A stretch of 64,000 nt of DNA from Deltaproteobacteria bacterium (GTDB taxonomy: Bacteria > Desulfobacterota > GWC2-55-46 > JADFVP01), in assembly GCA_029262515.1 (NCBI GenBank), contig JAJCZH010000003.1, forward strand, positions 62,001 to 126,000, written 5' to 3'. Made by a program: the position numbers and the translations under genes. Below, one piece after another: positions 43,667 through 52,394 of this stretch. The stretch's first letter is position 1; the number at the start of each line of letters is the position of its first letter. The notes beneath the pieces are model-generated. The model did no database searches. It was not told where the DNA came from and was given only the letters and a program-made list of their open reading frames with translations.

Positions 43667-44908
43667 CTACTTTGAAGTATAAAGGCTCAAAAGGCCGTCG
43701 TTTCTAAGAAACGCAAGGGCCCCGTGCCCCGCAGATGCTCCGCCCGTTACCGTTCCTCTCAGTCTTCTGCCCCATAGCGAGTTACCGTTTTCCAAAGAGA
43801 GCAGTTCCACATAACCGCGCTCGGTAGCCAGAAATCCGATACCAATCGGTTCGTATTCGTAAGAGGAGAGCACCACTACCTTGTCTCCGGCAATAAAGAG
43901 CGTAGAGATATCTCCCCGCTCTATCTTTCTTTTCCACAGTGTCTTTGCAGCAGTGCGGTCCAGTAGCGTAAGAGTGTTTTTATCGACAACCAGCAACCTG
44001 TTGCCACTCAAGACTATATCGGTTGCATTGAGAGTTCTGTCAATATCAATTTCCGTACCGTCTTCAGCGCTCAGAGCTAAAATAGAAGCTTCACCATCTA
44101 TAACATAGAGTCTCTTACCGGAAAGTATAGGTGTACGACGCGCAATGGTCGCCGCCCCGAAGTCCTTGATGACGCTCTTTTCCCAGAGTAGCTTGCCTGT
44201 GGCGGCATCGAGGGCCGAAAGAGTACCGTCGGAGAAGAGCTGGTATACCCTCTTGCCCTCGTCATCCATTGCCGGGGAGCTGATTATACGCCGCGAGACG
44301 GTAAAGAAGGGTACACGGTTATAGACCCAGACCCTCTCGCCTGTTCTGCTGTTGAGGGCATAAAGCCTGTCATCCGAAGAGTATAGGTAGATCAGTTCAT
44401 TTGAAATGAGCGCGGAGCCGATTATCTCGGACTTTGCCTGAAAACTCCATAACTCGCGTCCCTCTGCCCTGTCGAGGCACCTGAAGAGCCCGTCTACAGA
44501 ACCGAAGCAGACCAATTTGCCGGTTATGGTCGGCGACGACTCGATAATACCCCCGGCGTTGAACTTCCAGAGCCTTTTGCCGGTAGCGAGATCGAATGCA
44601 TATAACCTTTTATCGGTAGAACCGACATATAAGACCTTGTCCGATATGGCCGGTGAAGAGAACTGTAACCTGCCCACTCCCTGACTTACCGAAACCGGGG
44701 CTATGTCTTTTTCCCACAGCGGCACGAGTGCGGAACCGAGCCCATCCGGTGTGCTATTGGTGCGACCCTTGTCATGAAATGCGGTTGTCCAGTCCTGCGT
44801 AGAAGACGACACCGGGTTTAGATTGGCGCAACCAGCAACTATTACAGCTAATGCCGCAATGAGCAGGCAGTCCTTAATCGAGCGCTTTGGCGCAAATTTT
44901 CTCAGCAT
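43667..44908 (-). CDS. PQQ-repeat (BamB-like) lipoprotein
   Basis: A 413-aa protein with a lipoprotein signal (ALAVIVAGC, Cys about 27) and a beta-propeller of PQQ-type repeats, recognised by the recurrent pattern of Ala-x-Asp plus TGKxLWxF (for example AFDLATGKRLWKF, ALNSRTGERVWVY and ALDAATGKLLWEK). BamB in the BAM complex has this fold, and other PQQ-repeat lipoproteins are scaffolds. It is not next to bamA/der, so a BAM role is not certain. It overlaps the end of the PHP gene by 35 nt. Confidence 0.85.
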   Translation of the reverse strand: MLRKFAPKRSIKDCLLIAALAVIVAGCANLNPVSSSTQDWTTAFHDKGRTNSTPDGLGSALVPLWEKDIAPVSVSQGVGRLQFSSPAISDKVLYVGSTDKRLYAFDLATGKRLWKFNAGGIIESSPTITGKLVCFGSVDGLFRCLDRAEGRELWSFQAKSEIIGSALISNELIYLYSSDDRLYALNSRTGERVWVYNRVPFFTVSRRIISSPAMDDEGKRVYQLFSDGTLSALDAATGKLLWEKSVIKDFGAATIARRTPILSGKRLYVIDGEASILALSAEDGTEIDIDRTLNATDIVLSGNRLLVVDKNTLTLLDRTAAKTLWKRKIERGDISTLFIAGDKVVVLSSYEYEPIGIGFLATERGYVELLSLENGNSLWGRRLRGTVTGGASAGHGALAFLRNDGLLSLYTSK

Positions 44909-45524
44909 TCCCCTTCATCTTTCTAAAATCTGTTCTGTTCAGGTTGGCGCCCAGTGCAACTCTCAGCGCTTTTTCATCATCTATCAGGTCGCCGGGAGCG
45001 TGGGCGTCTGAATTCAAGAGCATGGCAACACCGTACTTCTTGGCCATAGCCGCCACATGACCGTTGGTCAGGCTGTGCCCGCCCCTCGAAGTTATCTCAA
45101 AGTGCACCCCTTTGCCGGCGGCCAGTTGAGCCTCCTTAGCGGTTACCAGTCCGGGATGCGCCAATATATCGACCCCGGCGCTTATATAAGCGCCGTTTGT
45201 CCCGGGGGCCACGGGCTCGGCAATCGACTCACCGTGACCAACCACAATCTGGGCTCCGAGTTCCCTGGCGCGTGCCACAAGGCCTTTTATATGGCGCGGA
45301 GGTATATGGGTAAGTTCTATGCCAGCGATAACTCTGATTCCCCCGAGCCTGTTCAGAGTCTTTGCAACACTCTTTAACTGATACAACAGACTCTCTAAAT
45401 TGGCCGCATCCGCATGATCGGTAATGGCAATAGCCTTGTAACCCTTCACCTCAGCCCTTCTTACAAGCTCTGAAGGAACCAAGGTTCCGTCGCTTAAAAA
45501 AGTATGGGTATGCAGGTCGATCAT
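44874..45524 (-). CDS. PHP-domain phosphoesterase
   Basis: A 216-aa PHP (polymerase and histidinol phosphatase) protein. Metal-binding motifs are visible as DLHTHTFLSDG, TDHAD, VGHGE and NSDAHAPG. It is a stand-alone domain, similar to a histidinol-phosphatase-like family found in many anaerobes. AAAGGA lies five bases before the ATG, and a TATAAT on the minus strand (45595-45600) may be the -10 box. Histidine biosynthesis genes are not nearby, so the substrate is unknown. Confidence 0.85.
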   Translation of the reverse strand: MIDLHTHTFLSDGTLVPSELVRRAEVKGYKAIAITDHADAANLESLLYQLKSVAKTLNRLGGIRVIAGIELTHIPPRHIKGLVARARELGAQIVVGHGESIAEPVAPGTNGAYISAGVDILAHPGLVTAKEAQLAAGKGVHFEITSRGGHSLTNGHVAAMAKKYGVAMLLNSDAHAPGDLIDDEKALRVALGANLNRTDFRKMKGNAEKICAKALD

Positions 45525-45637
45525 AAGTGTCCTTTCAGATGAAATTCAGAGTTTACGCCATAAAGAGCAGATGTAGAAAATACAGGGTAATTCTATTATA
45601 AAAACGGCTACTTTGCAATAGCGGAGTACTGAGCCAT

Positions 45638-47143
45638 TCAGGCGAGAAGTCCGGCAAAGAGCTTTCTGAAGATGTTGACAATAAGCTCCGGAGAGTCGGT
45701 ATCAAAGTCCATAATGGTGTCGTCCGAGTCGAGCGAGAGGCTCTGTTTAAACTCTTTTAGCCCTTGCGCCCTGTCGCGAGCAGCACAGAGGTGCAGTACC
45801 GGTACGTCTTTGTCTTCAACAAGGCAATCACGCTCTAATAGAAGCTCTTCGAGCCGCTCACTCTCCGTTGTATCGGTCATCAACAGTATACCTGTAATGT
45901 CGCAAGAAAACGCCCTTAGCAGCGGTCCCATACTATGTACAACCGGTACCGAGAAGAGCAGCACCTCCATGCCCGTGGTCAACTCAAGCGTTGCCACCTC
46001 CCCGAATCCGTCATCAGGTGATGTACTGGAAAGAGTTTCGGAACGGACCTTAAAGTCAGACATAAGAATGCATAACTCCAGAAAACTCTCAACCAGCTTT
46101 TTTGAGGTGGAGAGTATAAAGACTTTTACCGTATCCGGGTATGCGTCACTCGCAGTTCGTGTCGAGAGTCTCTCGCTGATATGAAGTGACTCTTCAATAC
46201 TAAAGATACCATTATTCGTCTGTACACTCTCATGATCTATCTCTACGAATCCTCTGTTTATAAGGGCCGTAATGGCACTGTAGACCTCAAAGTCGGGGTA
46301 TGTGCTGCGATTGATCAATTCAGAGACCCTCTTGTAATGCTTCAGGTGCCTTAGCAGTTCATACGCCGCCGGGTGGAGCCCATCCGGCAAAGACTCTCTC
46401 TTTTGCACCTTAAGGTTCTCTTTCGGGTCCGGAAGAGAGTTGATGGAGCGGTTATACTCGTCTATCTGCCTCATACCCTCCATAAGCAGGGTAGAGGATG
46501 AGGCGCGAATCTTTCTTGCGACCAGTACCATACACGGCACGAACTCGAACTCCCCGTCACTCCAGCTAAGCATCCTGTAGAGCGCCTTCTCCTTTTCCGA
46601 CTCTTCAAGCACGGCATTCAGTATCTCGCCGTTCTGTATATATACTATGCCGCGCCTCCCGCCTCTCGTGACCCTCAGTTCCCCGTCTCTACTATTCATG
46701 TTGAGAAACTGCAGTATATCCGGCAGGCCCATCTGGTTGAGTTTACCTATAATCTCCCTCTCGCCGGTCCTTCTGCCGGAACGGCTCTCAATGCTGCGGG
46801 TAAAGCGCGAGAGCACCTCCTCGGCGTTAAGCGGGCGGAGCAGGAAGGTGTCGATGCCCGGTTTAAAACCGGAGATATCGAGTGCGCTGTCTGAGATGAA
46901 GAAGAAAGGAATAGAGGCGCTCTGGGTATTATGCCTCAAGATAGAGAGCACCTTCTCGGCCGCTATCAATTTAAGATCCATATCGGTTACTATAACAGCC
47001 GGCAGTTCTTTAATGGCCCTCTCAATTACCCCTGCACCGTCTTTAACGATTATCGCCTCTATATCTAGCGGACGAAGCACCGTTTCAAGTTTTACCCGCT
47101 CGACGTTGTCACTGAGCGCAAAGAGTATCTTAGGCCTCTCCAT
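45638..47143 (-). CDS. Receiver-PATAN protein with degenerate GTPase-like end
   Basis: A 501-aa signalling protein. The N-terminal receiver (1-120) keeps the phosphoacceptor Asp54 (IVTDMD), but the conserved Lys is Arg103 (LLRPLN) and the acidic pocket is reduced (FALSDN). A PATAN/DUF4388 domain follows (about 128-210, IGKLNQMGLPDILQFLNMN). The last 170 residues (VKVFILSTSKK onward) have the strand-helix pattern of a small GTPase-like fold without a P-loop, which is my inference. The ATG overlaps the stop of the GGDEF-like gene by one base (TAATG), so the two proteins are probably made together. Confidence 0.75.
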   Translation of the reverse strand: MERPKILFALSDNVERVKLETVLRPLDIEAIIVKDGAGVIERAIKELPAVIVTDMDLKLIAAEKVLSILRHNTQSASIPFFFISDSALDISGFKPGIDTFLLRPLNAEEVLSRFTRSIESRSGRRTGEREIIGKLNQMGLPDILQFLNMNSRDGELRVTRGGRRGIVYIQNGEILNAVLEESEKEKALYRMLSWSDGEFEFVPCMVLVARKIRASSSTLLMEGMRQIDEYNRSINSLPDPKENLKVQKRESLPDGLHPAAYELLRHLKHYKRVSELINRSTYPDFEVYSAITALINRGFVEIDHESVQTNNGIFSIEESLHISERLSTRTASDAYPDTVKVFILSTSKKLVESFLELCILMSDFKVRSETLSSTSPDDGFGEVATLELTTGMEVLLFSVPVVHSMGPLLRAFSCDITGILLMTDTTESERLEELLLERDCLVEDKDVPVLHLCAARDRAQGLKEFKQSLSLDSDDTIMDFDTDSPELIVNIFRKLFAGLLA

Positions 47144-48150
47144 TAAAGTTGCTCCTGTAACGAATATTCGCGTTGAAACTTATTGATAAGACCTTCCACG
47201 AGATACATGTCCGAGGTATGAAAACAGGAGTAAACCTCCCCCCAGTTCTCGCGCGTAACAAACGCGTAACCGTAGTCCTCATTGAGAAAGAGGGTAAAGT
47301 AAGTCTCCTTGAGCCTCGGGTCGTCTAAGTAGATAGGCAGGCAACTGCCGACATTAACCTCCTCTTCTTTCAACTCTCCGGCCAGAAAAACCTTTGTCCT
47401 GCTCATGCCCATGTCAGCAAGGGCCTGAACCAGCGGTAGGTCTTGAATCACTCTGCCGGTAGATAAGTAGAGGATGCCGCTACGTCTTGGTGTTCTCTTT
47501 ATTTCATTAATTACAAGTTGATTGAGCCTGTCGATAAAAAGCTTGCTCAGTTCATATCCCTTTCCGGCATCGAAGTTGGAATTATAGACGTCGGAATAGT
47601 TTTCAGTAAAGAGCCCCCCTATTATCTCCCAGAAGAGCTTGCTTTCAAGGTCGAGTTTGCTCCAGAGCGAGAGACTCTGTTCAATAGCTTTTTTCTCCGC
47701 ACTTTTAGTCAACTCATTGTACGTACGGCCATCAACACCGGAAGTCGCATGGGTATACAAGACCGATACCCCTTTATTTAAAGCGCAGAACCGCTCCATG
47801 CTCTTTTTTAATTTGCGTATGAGAACGAATGCGCCAAAGTAATCGGTTTGGGGCAGAAGAGCAATCAGACGGTTTTTGCTGAGAGCAACAATATCGCAGT
47901 CGCGAAGGGAGCTGAGTATAATTGAGATGAACTTCTTGGCCATCCGGCCCTCGGCAGTATCGTTCTTCTTGCCGCTTTGAGCGTCAAGCTCTATACCCGT
48001 GGGATCTATAAAAAGAATGGAATAGACGGAATTGAAGCGCATAGAGCGCGAAGATTCTACCCTGCCGTACTCCTCAATGAATGAGGCGCCGTACAGTTTT
48101 TTCAGCGGCTTATCCGCTACGCTCTTTTTACTGCCTTGAGAGGGTACCAA
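47143..48150 (-). CDS. GGDEF-like protein without GGDEF motif
   Basis: A 335-aa protein. Residues about 35-125 have the strand-helix pattern of a diguanylate cyclase GGDEF domain (SRSMRFNSVYSILFIDPTG, RDCDIVALSKNRLIALLPQT), but the motif itself is KNRLI (residues 92-96), so catalytic activity is not expected. The rest (about 190-330) is a domain I do not recognise. The start is TTG at 48150 without a good ribosome binding site; no better in-frame start keeps the domain complete. It may bind c-di-GMP or a protein partner as an effector and act with the coupled PATAN protein. Confidence 0.65.
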   Translation of the reverse strand: MVPSQGSKKSVADKPLKKLYGASFIEEYGRVESSRSMRFNSVYSILFIDPTGIELDAQSGKKNDTAEGRMAKKFISIILSSLRDCDIVALSKNRLIALLPQTDYFGAFVLIRKLKKSMERFCALNKGVSVLYTHATSGVDGRTYNELTKSAEKKAIEQSLSLWSKLDLESKLFWEIIGGLFTENYSDVYNSNFDAGKGYELSKLFIDRLNQLVINEIKRTPRRSGILYLSTGRVIQDLPLVQALADMGMSRTKVFLAGELKEEEVNVGSCLPIYLDDPRLKETYFTLFLNEDYGYAFVTRENWGEVYSCFHTSDMYLVEGLINKFQREYSLQEQL

Positions 48151-48214
48151 GAGGTTCAGTGGGGTTCAGTTAACTGCTTCTGTTTAGAGACGGATATAAC
48201 GAGCGCGTTCTGAC

Positions 48215-48715
48215 CTACATCTTGTACTTGCCGAACTCTTCCGGCTCGAACTCTTCGAGCATATTGAGGAGTTCTTCAGGTGTTTCAGCTGTCTGAACCA
48301 TGTCATTCGTTCTCATATCAATCGACTTCGACTTGTCGAGCACCTTGGTATCTACGAAAATAGCAGAGTCGGTCCTGAGCGCAATAGCAATCGCGTCACT
48401 AGGGCGCGCATCAAGCACCATCGGCCCCGAGTCTGACTCCATAAATATTCTGGCATAGAAGACATTCTCATGCATATCGTTTACTTCTATCTTCTCTACC
48501 CTCACCCCGACCATCTTCAGTATCTTTGTGATAAGGTCGTGTGTCATCGGGCGCGAGAACTCGACATTTTCAAGCTCAGAGGTTATGGCGCTCGCCTCTA
48601 AAGCGCCTATCCAGACAGGAAGCGCATTCTTGTCTTTGAGATCCTTTAAGATAACAATAGGACCATTCGTAAACGGGTCTACCGTAAGCGCGAACACCTT
48701 CATTTCTACGAGCAT
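48215..48715 (-). CDS. Bifunctional nuclease family protein (DUF151)
   Basis: A 166-aa member of the bifunctional nuclease/DUF151 family: VFALTVDPFTNGPIVILKD, LPVWIGALEASAI, FYARI and LDARPSDAIAIALRTDSAIFV are the family signature segments. The family is widespread and often follows miaB. DNase/RNase activity was reported for a plant homologue; the bacterial role is unclear. It overlaps miaB by 10 nt. Confidence 0.9.
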   Translation of the reverse strand: MLVEMKVFALTVDPFTNGPIVILKDLKDKNALPVWIGALEASAITSELENVEFSRPMTHDLITKILKMVGVRVEKIEVNDMHENVFYARIFMESDSGPMVLDARPSDAIAIALRTDSAIFVDTKVLDKSKSIDMRTNDMVQTAETPEELLNMLEEFEPEEFGKYKM

Positions 48716-50085
48716 AACAGACCCCTTTCGTGATAAGTACCCCTGAGTGAGTTCGGATAGACATCGGTAATAAGAAGCTCAACCAGGTCGCCGACCTCTA
48801 CATTGAAGTCGGGTAAATCTGAAAAATTCACAACCCTGTTGCAAGGCGTACGTCCGGACTTTTCTTCTGAATCGCCTTTGCTCGGCCCCTCTACAAGAAC
48901 CTCAATGTAACTCCCTTTTAGGGCCATCGAGTTCTCTGCTGATATCTCCCGCTGCCTCTTCTGTAGAATCTGCAACCGCTCTGAGGCAACTTCTGCCTCT
49001 ACCTGCTCTTCAAAGAGAGCGGCCCGCGTCCCCGGTCGAGGTGAATACTTAAAAGAGAAGAGGTTATCGTATCTGACCTCTTCGATCAGGGCCATTGTCG
49101 CGGCAAAATCCTTATCTGTCTCACCCGGAAAACCGACAATAATATCGGAAGACAGGGATATACCGCGGCTTGCGTTCTTTAATAACTTTACCTTACTCAG
49201 ATACTCCGAAGCCGTGTACCCCCTGCCCATAAGCTCCAGTATGCGGTCTGAACCGGACTGGACCGGCAGGTGCAGGCTTGAGACTATTTTAGGCTCAGAG
49301 CCGAAGAGCCGTATCAATCTCTTAGATATGTCCTTCGGGTGCGAAGTAACAAAACGTATCCTCTCTAAACCGTCGATACAGGCGACCTCTTCGAGCAGGC
49401 CGGCAAAATCCGTATAAGGCTCAGTCTCTCTCGGTCTAAACGGCGCGTAAGAGTTGACATTCTGCCCGATAAGCGTAACCTCTTTGACACCTCTGAATAC
49501 CATACCGCTGATCTCGCCTACTATCTCTGCTGCGCCCCTGCTAACCTCACGGCCACGCGTATAAGGCACTATGCAGTAGGAGCAGAAGTTATTGCAGCCG
49601 CGCATTATAGGAACAAATGCCTTGGGGCCATCGACACTGGCAGGCGCCGTGTACTCGTCCGCCTCTATTGTTTCGGACTGCTCTGTGGCAACAACTCTCT
49701 CGGAGCCGTCCTTTACGGTCTCTATTAAGTCACCTAAGCGGTGTAGGTTCTGAGGCCCGACAACCATATCGAGAAACGGAACCCGTTTCAGGAGTTCAAC
49801 ACCCTGCTGCTGGGCAACGCAACCGAGAACGGCAATCACAAGTGAAGGCCTCTCGGACTTAAGTTTCCTGAACCTGCCGAGCAGCGAGTAGACCTTCTGC
49901 TCGGCCTTGTCCCGAACAGTGCAAGTATTGAGAAGAATCAGTTCGGAGTTTTCGGGCACTTGCGTCTCGACATAACCTATCGAAGTCAGCAAAGATCGCA
50001 CCCTGTCAGAGTCGTTCTCGTTCATCTGACAACCGAATGTCTCTATATATACGCGCTTTGAAGCGTAACTGCCTGAACTCTGCAT
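48706..50085 (-). CDS. miaB: tRNA-2-methylthio-N6-dimethylallyladenosine synthase MiaB
   Basis: A 459-aa methylthiotransferase: UPF0004 domain with Cys19 (ETFGCQMN), Cys in NTCTVR and LGCVAQ; radical SAM core with RGCNNFCSYC (CxxxCxxC); C-terminal TRAM domain (about 395-455). It adds a methylthio group to i6A37 of tRNAs, using two 4Fe-4S clusters. The ATG at 50085 is the only sensible start; it has no Shine-Dalgarno, and a -10-like box lies only six bases upstream. Confidence 0.95.
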   Translation of the reverse strand: MQSSGSYASKRVYIETFGCQMNENDSDRVRSLLTSIGYVETQVPENSELILLNTCTVRDKAEQKVYSLLGRFRKLKSERPSLVIAVLGCVAQQQGVELLKRVPFLDMVVGPQNLHRLGDLIETVKDGSERVVATEQSETIEADEYTAPASVDGPKAFVPIMRGCNNFCSYCIVPYTRGREVSRGAAEIVGEISGMVFRGVKEVTLIGQNVNSYAPFRPRETEPYTDFAGLLEEVACIDGLERIRFVTSHPKDISKRLIRLFGSEPKIVSSLHLPVQSGSDRILELMGRGYTASEYLSKVKLLKNASRGISLSSDIIVGFPGETDKDFAATMALIEEVRYDNLFSFKYSPRPGTRAALFEEQVEAEVASERLQILQKRQREISAENSMALKGSYIEVLVEGPSKGDSEEKSGRTPCNRVVNFSDLPDFNVEVGDLVELLITDVYPNSLRGTYHERGLLCS

Positions 50086-50091
50086 AGGGGT

Positions 50092-50121
50092 ATTTTAAAA
50101 TTTTTAAACCTCAACAGTCAA
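50092..50121 (-). promoter_or_regulatory. Possible promoter directly upstream of miaB
   Basis: TTGACT (50121-50116) and TAAAAT (50097-50092) on the minus strand with 18-nt spacing. The -10 box ends 6 nt before the miaB ATG, so transcription would start at or next to the start codon (leaderless mRNA). Confidence 0.5.
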
Positions 50122-50215
50122 GGTATTTCGACACCTTAGGCTCAACGGGTAAGGTTATGAGGAAGTTTTGTTTATAAATAGTATCTGAGTGTGCTAGAGC
50201 TTCATTTAGTTGCGA

Positions 50216-50887
50216 TTATTTCTTTATATTCGCTGATATTTCATCCCACTGCGGCCTTACGGGCCACGGTTTGCTCGGCAACCTCAGTTTAACACCGAGC
50301 TTTTCCCCGAACTTTATCGCATCCTCCCTTGTAGTAAAGAAACCAACCCTGACCCGGTACCACCTGACGCTGCCCTTTAAAAAATCGGTAACGTACGTAT
50401 TGTACCCGACCTTACGAAGCTCTTCAGCAAGGGCCAGGGCCGGGGCTTTTTTAGAGAAAGAGGCAACGTTTATGGCCCATGGCTTCTTACCACCCGGAAC
50501 CGCAGCCTTTATCTCCGTTGGAGTAGGCAACTTCGTCTCGGCTACTTTAGCCGGTTTTTTAACTGCCGGAGCCTCGGTACCACTCTTTTGACTCACACTT
50601 TTTACAGGAGCTTTATCAACACGCTTAACAGGTACCGGTTTCTTTATCGGCTTTGACGCTGGTGTTGAAATCTTCTTTACCGGTTTTTTCACAACCGGAC
50701 TGCCTGCCTTCTGGTACATTCCCTTCATGTCTACCTTTGCCCTTTTGGATGAAATGACCATGGGGCCGGAATCAATTTCAGTCGGCTTCTCTGCAGAGAG
50801 ATAGATCAGTACTGCCGCCACTATCACAAGAGTAAGGAGAAGAACAATGACCGATTTTACTGAATTAGCGGACTTGGCAGAAGCCAT
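50216..50887 (-). CDS. SPOR-domain inner-membrane protein
   Basis: A 223-aa protein with one transmembrane helix (residues 12-32), a Lys/Pro-rich flexible linker (about 60-130) and a C-terminal SPOR domain (about 138-210, WAINVASFSKKAPALALAEEL and WYRVRVGFFTTREDA). SPOR domains bind denuded septal glycan strands, so the protein probably localises to the division site. AAAGGTAGG precedes the ATG. It lies 92 nt after the 31-codon membrane peptide and may belong to the end of the pilus operon. Confidence 0.88.
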   Translation of the reverse strand: MASAKSANSVKSVIVLLLTLVIVAAVLIYLSAEKPTEIDSGPMVISSKRAKVDMKGMYQKAGSPVVKKPVKKISTPASKPIKKPVPVKRVDKAPVKSVSQKSGTEAPAVKKPAKVAETKLPTPTEIKAAVPGGKKPWAINVASFSKKAPALALAEELRKVGYNTYVTDFLKGSVRWYRVRVGFFTTREDAIKFGEKLGVKLRLPSKPWPVRPQWDEISANIKK

Positions 50888-50979
50888 AAAAAACCTACCT
50901 TTATTTAGATATTACAAAGACTTAAAGAGTTAACTCACTACACGGCATCAAGTATTAAGCAGATGTTCAACTCAGCACC

Positions 50980-51075
50980 TTATGAAAAGACTGCCACTAT
51001 AATGCCGAGAACAGCTGCCACAAACCCGTAAAGTATAAAGCTCTTGCTCTCTCTCAGATAATCTTTATAGTTCAA
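50980..51075 (-). CDS. 31-residue single-pass membrane peptide, overlapping secretin stop
   Basis: A 31-aa open frame from TTG 51075 to TAA 50980 on the minus strand. It begins NYKDYLRESKSF and continues with a hydrophobic stretch (about residues 13-30, ending AVFS) long enough for one membrane helix. A GGTGG stands about five bases before the TTG, and its TTG overlaps the secretin TGA (TTGA), which is the arrangement expected for translational coupling. No family is known to me. A role in secretin or pilus assembly is inferred only from position. Confidence 0.55.
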   Translation of the reverse strand: MNYKDYLRESKSFILYGFVAAVLGIIVAVFS

Positions 51076-52394
51076 TTTACCACCTTCTTCTGTTTAATTA
51101 TACGGGGTGTAATAAAGACCAGCAGTTCTTCATTCTGCTGCGTACTTGCGCTGCTCTTAAAGAGGTACCCAAGCAGTGGAATTCTAGAGAGTCCCGGAAC
51201 CTTCTTATGATCGTCGGAGTTGATGGTCTTGTAAAGGCCGCCTATTACTACGGTCTCTCCGTCTTTGACCAGTATATTGGTGCTTGCGCTCTTTTCAGAA
51301 ACTCCGGGTATGCCGTCGACCGTATGTGTATAATCTGGATCGCTCTTATTGGTCTTTATATCGAGCATCACAAAGTCGTCTGAAGATATCTGCGGGGTTA
51401 CCATGAGGTCTATTCCTGTCTTGATCTCCTCCAGGCCTGATGTGGAGTCCGTTGTTGTGGTGCTGCCGGTGGACGCCTGAGAGAGTTTTACCCTGAAGGT
51501 CAGACCGCTGTGTATCGTCGCCGTCTTGTTGTGGATCGTTGAAATCTTGGGGCTTGATATGATCTTCAATTCGCCTCTCGACTCGGCAGCGGATATCTCG
51601 ATATCAAGAGCCAGGGAATTAGCCAGGGAGCCTAACACTATACCGAGGCCCGCATTGGCATTCGGTGACGGCATATTTACCGCATACTTACGGCCACCGG
51701 GTGAGTCAGGCAAAAGAGCGCTACCGGTAATTATATCCCCTGAGCTTGAATATGTACCGCCCCACTGAACGCCTATCTCATTTGTAAAAGAGCTCGACGC
51801 CTCTACGATACGGGCCTCGATAACCACCTGTGCGGCCTGTATGTCCATAAGTTTGAGGAGCGCCTTGGCCTTCGCGATATTTACGCCAAAGTCCTTCAAT
51901 ATAACGGAGCTCGTCCTGTCATCAAACTCGACGCTGCCGCTCTTGGAAAGACTGCTCTTTAACCTGTCGGCCATGGAGCCGGGAGTGGCGTAGTTAAGGC
52001 GTACCACCTCGGTAACGATGTCACCTGTATGATCGACCTTCTTGCCGACCCAGAAAACGTTATTCTTGATCGTATAAGAGAGGGAGTTTGCCTCGATAAT
52101 TATCTCCAGAGCGTTCTTGAAGCTGATGTCTGAAAAACTGAGCGTAATCTTCCCGGTAACCCCCTCACCAAAGATAATGTTAAAGCCGCTTTGCTGTGCG
52201 AGCGCTCTTAGCACGTCACCGACTTCGGCATCCCTTATCTCCATGGAGAAGAGGCGCTTGTCGTTCTCTATTCTTGTCTTGATATCATACGGCTCCGCTT
52301 CAGCCATCTGAACCGAAACAAGAATCAGGAGAGGTAACAGAAGAGCCGCAAGGGCCTTTTTTATCTTATTGCCCTGTTTCATGAGCCTTTTCAT
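51072..52394 (-). CDS. pilQ: Type IV pilus secretin (PilQ/MshL-like)
   Basis: About 440 aa from ATG 52394 (another ATG at 52382); the longer frame to 52490 lies inside the preceding gene. It has a signal peptide (LLLPLLILVSVQMAEA), an N0/STN domain (IRDAEVGDVLRALAQQSG, KITLSFSDISFKNALEII), one N1 domain (IVTEVVRLNYATPGSMADRL) and the secretin pore domain (about 230-435, VVIEARIVE, VQWGG, EKSASTNILVKDGETVVIGGLY, VPGLSRIPLLGYLF). It lacks AMIN domains and has a single N1, as in short MshL-type secretins. It forms the outer-membrane channel for the pilus. Confidence 0.9.
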   Translation of the reverse strand: MKRLMKQGNKIKKALAALLLPLLILVSVQMAEAEPYDIKTRIENDKRLFSMEIRDAEVGDVLRALAQQSGFNIIFGEGVTGKITLSFSDISFKNALEIIIEANSLSYTIKNNVFWVGKKVDHTGDIVTEVVRLNYATPGSMADRLKSSLSKSGSVEFDDRTSSVILKDFGVNIAKAKALLKLMDIQAAQVVIEARIVEASSSFTNEIGVQWGGTYSSSGDIITGSALLPDSPGGRKYAVNMPSPNANAGLGIVLGSLANSLALDIEISAAESRGELKIISSPKISTIHNKTATIHSGLTFRVKLSQASTGSTTTTDSTSGLEEIKTGIDLMVTPQISSDDFVMLDIKTNKSDPDYTHTVDGIPGVSEKSASTNILVKDGETVVIGGLYKTINSDDHKKVPGLSRIPLLGYLFKSSASTQQNEELLVFITPRIIKQKKVVN

